NCBI GenBank assembly: GCA_947490035.1
Contig: CANLGS010000268.1
Span: forward strand, 1-6,324
Length of the DNA stretch: 6,324 nt
DNA from: Gemmataceae bacterium
GTDB taxonomy: Bacteria; Planctomycetota; Planctomycetia; Gemmatales; Gemmataceae
Direction of reading: 5' to 3'
Shown here piece by piece: positions 1 to 5,153 of the stretch. Every line of letters begins with the position of its first letter. Position 1 is the stretch's first letter. The notes beneath the pieces were generated by a model that saw only the letters and a program-made list of their open reading frames with translations, was not told the DNA's origin and did no database searches. Made by a program: the position numbers and the translations under genes.

Positions 1-74
1 GCGTAAGCCCTCCGAGTGAATCACAACTCAATTGAGTTGCCACGCACTCGGAGGGCTGACGCCCCCCGCTCGCC
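1..74. repeat. REP/MITE-like inverted repeat inside a coding frame
   Basis: Positions 1-18 (GCGTAAGCCCTCCGAGTG) and 45-62 are inverted copies that match at 17 of 18 positions. The 26-nt spacer holds a perfect 16-nt palindrome, CAACTCAATTGAGTTG (24-39). Read on the minus strand, the outer flank 74-59 is GGCGAGCGGGGGGCGT, which recurs exactly at 6169-6184 on the plus strand. The core GCGTAAGC also recurs in the right-edge hairpin. The combination of inverted ends, a palindromic centre and a second copy of one end suggests a small interspersed element. It lies within the open frame of the MnmE-like gene and its left end is cut off by the window. Confidence 0.6.
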
Positions 75-343
75 AAGAATTGATCCATCACCCAGCGCAC
101 GACGCGGCGACCGCCGTGGCAGTGGACCTCGATTGTGTCGTGCGACGTAACCGAGAGAATCACTTCGTCGCTGCCGAGTGTGCCGAACCAGAAGCGGTGT
201 AATTCCGGCGATTCCGGCAGTGGCTTCCCGGCAGGTTTGAAGAGGTGTCGCGCCAGTTCCCACGCGCGCGGGCCGCGCACTTCCACCGTGGCAATCGCGC
301 CGGTGCCGGGTGCGGTTAGCAGTGACACTGCGGTGTCACTCAC
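1..343 (-). CDS. MnmE-like protein, N-terminal part (runs off the window)
   Basis: This frame is open from a GTG at 343 to the window edge (114 codons). The N-terminus reads SDTAVSLLTAPGTGAIATVEVRGP and later DTIEVHCHGG (residues 69-78). That matches the N-terminal, formyl-THF-binding domain of MnmE/TrmE, whose family pattern is DTIaAiaTppG..giaivRvSGp followed by vELhCHGG. MnmE with MnmG modifies wobble U34 of certain tRNAs; its GTPase domain would lie beyond the window. The stretch between the two motifs is shorter than in standard MnmE, so this is a divergent member and its activity is uncertain. The GTG overlaps the coaX stop as GTGA, with GGAG 8 nt upstream, so it is probably coupled to coaX. 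After residue 94 (LASGG) the frame enters a repeat element (positions 1-74) and the residues stop resembling MnmE. The gene may therefore be interrupted. Family assignment is fairly sure; intactness is unknown. Confidence 0.62.
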   Translation of the reverse strand, partial: MSDTAVSLLTAPGTGAIATVEVRGPRAWELARHLFKPAGKPLPESPELHRFWFGTLGSDEVILSVTSHDTIEVHCHGGRRVVRWVMDQFLASGGRQPSECVATQLSCDSLGGLT

Positions 344-1101
344 GGCTGTGTCTCCGCCGCGAGGCGCACGCCGTCGAGCGTGAGCAAGGGGTCGTATTCG
401 ATCTTTTCGAGGTCCGCGACGAACGCGATTCCGCGAACGAAGTCCGTGCCGCCGCCGGTGACGAATAGAGTCGGCTTCTGGTCGGCGAGTTGCGACATGT
501 TCCACACGAGCGTATCGGCGGCGCCGAAGATCGCGGCCTGGATGCCGGTTTCGATCGCCTCGCGCGTGTTCCGGCCGATGGTGCGGTCCGGGTCGAACGG
601 GCGCGGTTCGACGAGCGGCAGTTTCGCCGTGTACTCGTGCAGCGCGTGCGCCATCATCCACGGTCCCGGCAGGATTGCGCCGCCGCGAAAGACGCCGGTC
701 GCGTCGATGTAATCGACGGTCATCGCGGACCCGACGCCGAGGACTATGACCGGCGAACCGGCCGGGACGCGGACCATCGCGGCCAGCGCGTTCAGCAACC
801 GGTCGATGCCGAGTTTGTCGCGTTCGGTGACATCGGTGGGAACCGGGACGTGTTCGTGCGTGATCGCGAACACGCGGTCGCCGCGGGCTTCGGCCCATTG
901 CGTGAACTGCTGCTGCCACTCAGGTTGAACGCTCGCCGCGGCCCAGGTGAGGCCGCGTTCGAGGTTCCATTCCGCGACTTGCGAACTCCACTCGCCGGGG
1001 CGGTCGCCGGCGAGCGACACCATCTCCGCGACGCTCTCGCCCGCGCACCGGCCCCACTTCATGCGCGTGTTGCCGATGTCCACGACCACGTCGGGCGTCA
1101 C
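340..1101 (-). CDS. coaX: Type III pantothenate kinase
   Basis: CoaX phosphorylates pantothenate with ATP, the first step of coenzyme A synthesis; it is cytosolic and normally a dimer. The 253-residue length is usual for the family. Visible motifs are the N-terminal phosphate-binding DIGNTRMKWG (residues 8-17), pantothenate-binding GIDR (98-101), GSAMTVD (124-130), GGAILPG (140-146), HEYTAKLP (155-162), IGRNT (175-179) and TGGG (215-218). The start is the GTG at 1101, which overlaps the obg stop (GTGA) and has GGAG 7 nt upstream. The open frame runs on to 1383, but those extra 94 codons are arginine-rich, unlike CoaX, and lie wholly within obg, so that start is rejected. Oddity: the family motif D-x-G-T-A reads G-V-G-S-A here, so the conserved Asp is Gly122 (codon GGC). 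The rest of the fold looks intact. Identity is sure; activity is slightly in doubt. Confidence 0.93.
   Translation of the reverse strand: MTPDVVVDIGNTRMKWGRCAGESVAEMVSLAGDRPGEWSSQVAEWNLERGLTWAAASVQPEWQQQFTQWAEARGDRVFAITHEHVPVPTDVTERDKLGIDRLLNALAAMVRVPAGSPVIVLGVGSAMTVDYIDATGVFRGGAILPGPWMMAHALHEYTAKLPLVEPRPFDPDRTIGRNTREAIETGIQAAIFGAADTLVWNMSQLADQKPTLFVTGGGTDFVRGIAFVADLEKIEYDPLLTLDGVRLAAETQP
352..355 (-). promoter_or_regulatory. Shine-Dalgarno GGAG for the MnmE-like gene
   Basis: On the minus strand GGAG (355-352) lies 8 nt before the GTG at 343. It sits inside the last codons of coaX and supports choosing the GTG that overlaps the coaX stop. The junction reads GGAGACACAGCCGTGA. Confidence 0.55.
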
Positions 1102-2222
1102 GGGGTGTCTCCACCCGCGGGCGGCGTGATGCTCGCCACCGGTGAGATTTGGAAGTCTTCGGTGCGGATCGCGGCTTCCGTCGGGTACTGCATCGGCTTC
1201 TTGCGCGCCGCGGCTGCGGCCTCTTCGCGCTTGAGGTCGGCGATCATCTGCGTGACGCGACCGACGACCAACTGAAGCCCCTGCCCGGTGACGGCGGAGA
1301 TGAGCAGCACTTCGCGGCCGAGGTCGGCGGCGAGCTTGTCGCGCACCTCTTCGGCGCCGGTCAGTTCGGCCTTGCTCACGCACACCACTTCCGGCTTGCC
1401 GTCGAGCGGCACCGCGTAGTCGTGCAGTTCCTTGCGGATCGCGTGGTAGTTGTGAACCGGGTCGGCGTCGTCCGACGGGAACGGTTCGACCAGGTGAATC
1501 AGCACGCGCGTGCGTTCAACGTGTCGCAAGAACTCGTGCCCCAACCCGACGCCTTGCGCGGCGCCTTCGATGAGTCCGGGCAGGTCCGCGAGTACGAACC
1601 CGCCGTCGCCGCCGCCGACGGACACGATGCCGAGATTCGGGGACTTGGTCGTGAACGGGTACGACGCGATTTCCGGCGTGGCGCGCGACACGCGCGACAG
1701 CAGCGTGGACTTGCCCGCGTTGGGAAACCCGATCAAGCCGGCGTCCGCGATCACCTTCAGTTCGAGCGAGATGTGGCGCTCTTCGCCCTCGTCGCCCGGC
1801 TCGAACTCGCGCGGCGCGCGGTTGGTCGAAGTCTTGAAGTGGACGTTCCCGCGACCGCCGCGACCGCCCTTCGCGACGATACATTCGTCGCCCGGTTGCA
1901 CCAAGTCCTTGAGGACGTGCCCGCGAGCGCGGTCGCGGATCACCGTGCCCGGCGGCACGAGCAGCACGATGTCGATGGCGTTCTTGCCGGTACACTTGGA
2001 GCCGCCGCCGTTCTCGCCGTTCCTGGCCTTCCAGTGCTTCTTCATGGTGAGGCCGGCGAGGTTGTCGGCGTTCGGGTCGGCGCGCACGATGACGCTGCCG
2101 CCGTTGCCGCCGTCGCCGCCGTCCGGCCCGCCCATCGGGATGTACTTCTCGCGCCGGAACGACGCGGCCCCGCGGCCGCCGTCCCCGCCCTTCACGAATA
2201 ACTCAACGCGATCAACGAACAT
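1098..2222 (-). CDS. obg: Obg/CgtA family GTPase (50S ribosome assembly)
   Basis: Obg is an essential GTPase that binds the 50S subunit late in its assembly and links growth to the GTP/ppGpp state. The 374-residue protein has the glycine-rich Obg domain at about 1-158 (MFVDRVELFVKGGDGGRG, then GGPDGGDGGNGG) and the GTPase domain at about 159-330. G1 is GFPNAGKS (165-172), switch I is YPFTT (188-192), G3 is DLPG (213-216) and G5 is ISAVTGQG (308-315). G4 is unusual: SKAE (283-286) instead of NKxD. A low-complexity tail follows residue 330 and no C-terminal Obg domain is evident, which is common. I chose ATG 2222 because family members begin MFVDRV and GGAAAG lies just upstream. An in-frame ATG at 2276 would add 18 residues encoded by the inverted repeat, so I rejected it. 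coaX follows with a 4-nt overlap. Confidence 0.95.
   Translation of the reverse strand: MFVDRVELFVKGGDGGRGAASFRREKYIPMGGPDGGDGGNGGSVIVRADPNADNLAGLTMKKHWKARNGENGGGSKCTGKNAIDIVLLVPPGTVIRDRARGHVLKDLVQPGDECIVAKGGRGGRGNVHFKTSTNRAPREFEPGDEGEERHISLELKVIADAGLIGFPNAGKSTLLSRVSRATPEIASYPFTTKSPNLGIVSVGGGDGGFVLADLPGLIEGAAQGVGLGHEFLRHVERTRVLIHLVEPFPSDDADPVHNYHAIRKELHDYAVPLDGKPEVVCVSKAELTGAEEVRDKLAADLGREVLLISAVTGQGLQLVVGRVTQMIADLKREEAAAAARKKPMQYPTEAAIRTEDFQISPVASITPPAGGDTP
1109..1112 (-). promoter_or_regulatory. Shine-Dalgarno GGAG for coaX
   Basis: GGAG (1112-1109 on the minus strand) lies 7 nt before the GTG at 1101, within the last codons of obg. It decides the coaX start against the much longer upstream-open frame. 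The junction reads GGAGACACCCCGTGA, very like the one before the MnmE-like gene. Confidence 0.55.
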
Positions 2223-2235
2223 TTCTTTCCAGTCC

Positions 2236-2309
2236 AAAGTCGTAAGGTCGAAAGTCATAAAGTCAGTCGCAGCCATTGTAGACTTTACGACCTTCGACCT
2301 TACGACTTT
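2236..2309. repeat. 29-bp inverted repeat between argS and obg
   Basis: Arms 2236-2264 and 2281-2309 are inverted copies that match at 27 of 29 positions, around a 16-nt loop. Both mismatches (A2253/C2292 and A2257/C2288) become G-U pairs in RNA read from the minus strand, so the transcript of this operon could pair along the whole 29 bp. The arms are built from short units such as GTCGTAAGGTCGAA, giving internal repetition. It fills nearly all of the 96-nt argS-obg gap and could slow transcription, protect mRNA or separate the genes. There is no U-run to make it a classical terminator. Confidence 0.75.
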
Positions 2310-2318
2310 CGACGCGGT

Positions 2319-4142
2319 TCACATGCGCTCAACAGTTTCGATGCCGAGCAAATCCAGAGCCTGCTTGATGACGCGCCCGACCAGATCGACCAGCAGCAGC
2401 CGGCTGTCCTTCAACTCGGGCGTCGCGGCCTTCAGCACGTGGCACTTGTCGTAGAAGACGCTGAACGCCTTCGCGGTGTCCCACAGGTACGCCGTGATGA
2501 GGTGCGGCGAGTAGTCGGCCGTCGCCGCTTCCACCGCCTCCGGGAAACGCAACAACTGGAGCGCGAGTGCGCGCTCTTGCGGTTCCGCGAGCGACACTAC
2601 GGGCGGTGACGATCGCAGCTCCGCCACATCGACCCCGCTGTCGCGCAGGATGCCGGCGGTGCGCGCGTAAGCGTACTGCACGTAGGTAGCGGTGTTGCCG
2701 GTGGTCGCGGTCATCTTGTCGAGGTCGAACACGTAATCGGTGGTGCGGTTCTGGCTCAGGTCCGCGTACTTCACCGCGCCGACGCCGATCGTCTCGGCGA
2801 TGCGCGAGACCTCCGCCGCCTCCAAATCGGGAACCTCGTGCCCGTGCCCGCGGCGGTCGGCGACGCTCTCGTGGTAGCGCTTCAGACCGTGACTCGCCGC
2901 GTCGTTGAGTAACAGTTCCAGTTCGGGCGCGTTGTCGCCGCTGGTGGATATCTTCTTCCGCTCCGTGTTCAGCATCGAGCCGAACTGAATGTGCTGGAAC
3001 TCGACGCTGTCGTAACCCCAGCGCTTCGCCTGGGCAAAGATCGTCTTGAAGTGGAGCGCCTGCGGCGCGCCGACTACGTAGAGCATCGCGTCCGGCTTCC
3101 ACGTCTCGGCGCGGTGCTTGATCGTCGCGAGGTCGGTGGTCGTGTACGTGAACGCCCCGTCGCGCTTGCGGATGATCGCGGGCGGGTCTTCCTTGCCTTG
3201 TTCCTCTTCCGTTTGCGGGATGTTGCCCTTCGCGTTGGGAATCACGACCGCGCCCTTACTCTCGAACGCGATCTTGTTCGCGAGCATGTCCTCAACAATG
3301 CCCGGCAGCATCGGGTTGTAGAAACTCTCGCCGAGCGCGTGGTCGATCTTCACGTCCAGTCGCTCGTAGATCGGGCGCAGCATCTCCAGGCACGCCGGCA
3401 TGAACGTCTTCCACAGCGCGACGTTCTCCGCGTCGCCGGCGTGGAGCTTCGCGGTTTCCTCCTGACACGCCTTCTTCAGCGGATCGTCGGTCGGCCCTTC
3501 TTCCTCGTCGTCATCCTTCTTGAACTGTTTCTTGATCGTGACGTACAGGCGCGCGAGTTCGCGCACCGGGTCGGCCGCGAACGCCGCGGCGTCGCAGTGA
3601 TTCTTGTAGCCGTAAATGAGGATGCCGAACTGTAGCCCCCAGTCGCCGAGGTGGTTGTCGCCGACGACGGTGTGACCCAGGAACCGCAGGATGCGGACCA
3701 GCGCGTCGCCGATGATCGTGCTGCGCAGGTGGCCCACGTGCAGCGGCTTCGCCACGTTCGGGCCACTCAGGTCGATCACGAAGGTTTTGGGCTTCGCTGC
3801 CGGTTCGACGCCGAGTTTCGGGTCGGTGGCGATGCGCTGAATCGCCTTCGCCAGGAACTCGGACTTCAGGCGCAGGTTGATGAACCCCGGACCCGCGACC
3901 GTCGGCGCTTCCAGCATGTCGTTCGCCGGGAGCGCGGCGATGATTGCCTTCGCCACGTCCGGCGGCTTCTGGCCCGCGGCGCGGTTCGCCATCGCCATCG
4001 CCATGTTCGCCTGATAGTCGCCGTGGTCGGCGTTCGACGAAGGCTTGATCGCGCCCAGGTAGTCGGGCACTTTCGCCTTGTCTGAAGCGAGCGCCGTCAG
4101 CGCTGGCTCGAACAGCGAACGGAGTTGGGTTAAGAGGTTCAT
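2319..4142 (-). CDS. argS: Arginyl-tRNA synthetase
   Basis: ArgRS is a class I enzyme that charges tRNA-Arg with arginine using ATP, and needs the tRNA for activation. The 607-residue length is slightly above the bacterial norm. The order is as expected: an N-terminal tRNA-contacting domain (about 1-115), DLSGPNVAKPLHVGHLRST with the HIGH signature as HVGH (135-138), NHLGDWG (163-169), the catalytic core, a KMSKS-like loop as KKISTSGDN (396-404), and the C-terminal all-helical DALR anticodon-binding domain (about 485-607) ending in VERM, a typical ArgRS terminus. A charged segment at 204-224 (KKQFKKDDDEEEGPTDD and on) looks like a surface insertion. The ATG at 4142 starts at the right place for the family but has no Shine-Dalgarno: a long hairpin repeat ends 7 nt upstream. 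It probably forms one operon with obg downstream. Very sure of identity. Confidence 0.96.
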   Translation of the reverse strand: MNLLTQLRSLFEPALTALASDKAKVPDYLGAIKPSSNADHGDYQANMAMAMANRAAGQKPPDVAKAIIAALPANDMLEAPTVAGPGFINLRLKSEFLAKAIQRIATDPKLGVEPAAKPKTFVIDLSGPNVAKPLHVGHLRSTIIGDALVRILRFLGHTVVGDNHLGDWGLQFGILIYGYKNHCDAAAFAADPVRELARLYVTIKKQFKKDDDEEEGPTDDPLKKACQEETAKLHAGDAENVALWKTFMPACLEMLRPIYERLDVKIDHALGESFYNPMLPGIVEDMLANKIAFESKGAVVIPNAKGNIPQTEEEQGKEDPPAIIRKRDGAFTYTTTDLATIKHRAETWKPDAMLYVVGAPQALHFKTIFAQAKRWGYDSVEFQHIQFGSMLNTERKKISTSGDNAPELELLLNDAASHGLKRYHESVADRRGHGHEVPDLEAAEVSRIAETIGVGAVKYADLSQNRTTDYVFDLDKMTATTGNTATYVQYAYARTAGILRDSGVDVAELRSSPPVVSLAEPQERALALQLLRFPEAVEAATADYSPHLITAYLWDTAKAFSVFYDKCHVLKAATPELKDSRLLLVDLVGRVIKQALDLLGIETVERM

Positions 4143-4149
4143 GAGTGTG

Positions 4150-4207
4150 TTGTAGGACAGGCCGCTGGCCTGTCATTGGTTAGACGGGCCAGCGGCCTGT
4201 CCTACAA
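4150..4207. repeat. 21-25 bp hairpin repeat abutting the argS start
   Basis: Arms 4150-4170 and 4187-4207 are perfect 21-nt inverted copies. On the plus strand the stem extends by four more pairs (one G-T) to leave an 8-nt loop, ATTGGTTA (4175-4182). Each arm also holds a smaller inverted repeat of the form GACAGGCC-GCT-GGCCTGTC, so two short hairpins could replace the long one. The element ends 7 nt before the argS ATG on the minus strand. It looks like an interspersed hairpin element; no terminator U-tract follows. Confidence 0.75.
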
Positions 4208-4327
4208 AATGCGACTGTCGATCAACTCACGCCCCAAACAGTGGCGCAGGCTGATCGACAGGTTCGTTCTAGGCGCGGCCCCTGCGGGTCCGACGCTAAA
4301 CGTCTTCTGTGTGGGTCCAGAAGACTG
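4208..4327. other. Structured spacer after rsfS
   Basis: This stretch has no convincing gene. It contains an inverted pair CTGTCGATCA (4215-4224) and TGATCGACAG (4252-4261), with a nested CGCC/GGCG pair, then an imperfect hairpin GGCCCC-TGC-GGGTCC (4277-4291), and finally the hairpin after the rsfS stop. The density of stems in 120 nt suggests a decayed repeat or untranslated RNA structure rather than plain spacer. Confidence 0.4.
4302..4325 (-). terminator. Possible weak terminator after rsfS
   Basis: GTCTTCTG (4302-4309) and CAGAAGAC (4318-4325) form an 8-bp stem with an 8-nt loop, beginning 2 nt after the rsfS stop on the minus strand. It is followed by GTTTAG, a poor U-tract. It may attenuate transcription between rsfS and argS or only protect the mRNA end. 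Confidence 0.3.
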
Positions 4328-4741
4328 TTATTCGTCCTCGTTCTCCCAATCCACCTTCGGCGCGTCCGCCCACAGCTCTTCGAGCTTGTAGTAATCGCGG
4401 GTGTCCGAGTCGAACACGTGGATCATGACGTCGCCGTAGTCCTGCACGATCCACTTACTCGCCTCGTACCCCTCGATGCCGATGCGGGTGTCCCCCTCGG
4501 CGCGGAGTGCGGCGTCCGTCTCCTCGGCCAGGGTGTGAATCTGGCGGCGGCTGGTGCCGGTGGCGATTATTAAGAAATCGAACAGAGGGGTGCACGGACG
4601 CATGTCCAGCACCAGGATGTCGCGCCCCTTGTTGTCGGCGACGATTTTCGCCGCGACGCAGGCCCGGTGTAGGGCACTGCTGATGGGGGCGTGTTGCGGA
4701 GCGGACACCAATCTCACCGTGCTCAACGTGGCGGTGTTCAA
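4328..4741 (-). CDS. rsfS: Ribosomal silencing factor RsfS (Iojap/YbeB family)
   Basis: RsfS binds protein L14 on the 50S subunit and blocks joining to 30S when nutrients are short. The conserved domain covers about residues 22-128 of 137: KGRDILVLDM (38-47), LIIATGTSRRQIHTLAEE (57-74) and GYEASKWIVQDYGDVMIHVF (91-110), followed by RDYYKLEELWADA (115-127). All the usual block signatures are present and the tail is acidic (DWENEDE). The start is TTG at 4741, chosen because a perfect AAGGAGGT ribosome-binding site (4752-4745) precedes it by 3 nt. Later in-frame TTG and GTG codons (residues 6, 9 and 12) lack such a site. The first 20 or so residues are poorly conserved. Often this gene neighbours nadD; here it neighbours argS. 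Its 50S role pairs naturally with obg downstream. Confidence 0.93.
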   Translation of the reverse strand: MNTATLSTVRLVSAPQHAPISSALHRACVAAKIVADNKGRDILVLDMRPCTPLFDFLIIATGTSRRQIHTLAEETDAALRAEGDTRIGIEGYEASKWIVQDYGDVMIHVFDSDTRDYYKLEELWADAPKVDWENEDE

Positions 4742-4744
4742 GTG

Positions 4745-4752
4745 ACCTCCTT
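4745..4752 (-). promoter_or_regulatory. Consensus Shine-Dalgarno AAGGAGGT for rsfS
   Basis: AAGGAGGT (4752-4745, minus strand) is fully complementary to the anti-SD end of 16S rRNA and lies 3 nt before the TTG. It is the strongest ribosome-binding site in the window and fixes the rsfS start. A strong site with a weak start codon is a recognisable combination. Confidence 0.75.
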
Positions 4753-4861
4753 CAGGGCATGGGGGATGCCTCCGGAGGGGGCAGGGTGCCGCGTGCCAAC
4801 AGGTGTAAATTGCACCGTTGTCGTGGGCCTTCCTCCGGGGTCGATCGACGACCGTACCATG

Positions 4862-4915
4862 CCGGCTGATGTGCGGTGCGGGACATCCGCACCTTCTAAA
4901 GGTATCATCAGCCGG
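4862..4915. promoter_or_regulatory. Nested-stem segment, possible leader structure
   Basis: CCGGCTGATG (4862-4871) pairs with CATCAGCCGG (4906-4915), a perfect 10-bp closing stem. Inside are GGTGCGG-GACAT-CCGCACC (4875-4893, 7 bp) and ACCTT-CTA-AAGGT (4891-4903, 5 bp). The two inner hairpins share bases 4891-4893, so only one can form fully at a time. It resembles no riboswitch class I know. If rsfS transcription starts near 4897, only the 7-bp hairpin would be in its leader. Confidence 0.35.
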
Positions 4916-4932
4916 GTTGTGTCATGCGTCAA
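4904..4932 (-). promoter_or_regulatory. Candidate promoter for rsfS
   Basis: On the minus strand, TTGACG (4932-4927) is followed after 17 nt by GATGAT (4909-4904), which match the sigma-70 consensus at 5 of 6 and 4 of 6 positions. Transcription would start near 4897, leaving a leader of about 155 nt. Planctomycete promoters are not well defined, so this is tentative. Confidence 0.3.
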
Positions 4933-5088
4933 GCAACATGGCCTCGATTCCCCAAGTGCGGCGCGCGTCACACGCGCCCCAGCCCTTACTTCTGTCCCCC
5001 GGCCCTCACGCGACCTTCGAATTCGCGCCCGAGTCACTTGGCGGGACGGACACCGCGTCCTAGTCGCGGGTTCGTTGCTCGCGCGTCA

Positions 5089-5117
5089 TTCACAACTCGG
5101 ACACGAATCCGTATCCT
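5089..5117 (+). promoter_or_regulatory. Candidate promoter for the dehydrogenase gene
   Basis: TTCACA (5089-5094), 17 nt, then TATCCT (5112-5117) match the sigma-70 boxes at 5 of 6 and 4 of 6 positions. The expected start near 5124 would give a leader of about 30 nt before the ATG at 5154. Position and spacing are good, but the match is modest. Confidence 0.35.
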
Positions 5118-5153
5118 GATCGCGAACCTTCTCCACGTCTTCGGATTGCCGCC

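Larger units (their letters stand above)
4742..5153. other. 412-nt divergent intergenic region
   Basis: This region separates rsfS (leftward) from the dehydrogenase gene (rightward). Open frames here on either strand (for example 4818-5063 plus, 4738-5037 minus) have no recognisable motifs, carry proline/arginine-rich GC-type composition and lack ribosome-binding sites, so I call none a gene. It holds the rsfS Shine-Dalgarno, a folded segment (4862-4915) and one candidate promoter per direction. I see no repeat shared with the other gaps. Confidence 0.6.

Noticed and set aside
1102..1383. 94-residue N-terminal extension of CoaX from an upstream ATG
   Set aside because: It lies wholly within obg in another frame, is arginine-rich and has no CoaX similarity; the GTG at 1101 has a Shine-Dalgarno and fits the family.
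1149..2201. Long plus-strand open frame (350 codons) opposite obg, and others at 490-1275 and 1510-2454
   Set aside because: They are antisense to clearly real coaX and obg, have Arg/Ala/Val- or Pro/Ser-rich shadow composition and no family motifs. Long antisense frames are expected in GC-rich coding DNA.
4803..4817. Imperfect palindrome GGTGTAAATTGCACC as a possible operator
   Set aside because: Only four outer pairs are exact; too short and too weak to claim a binding site.
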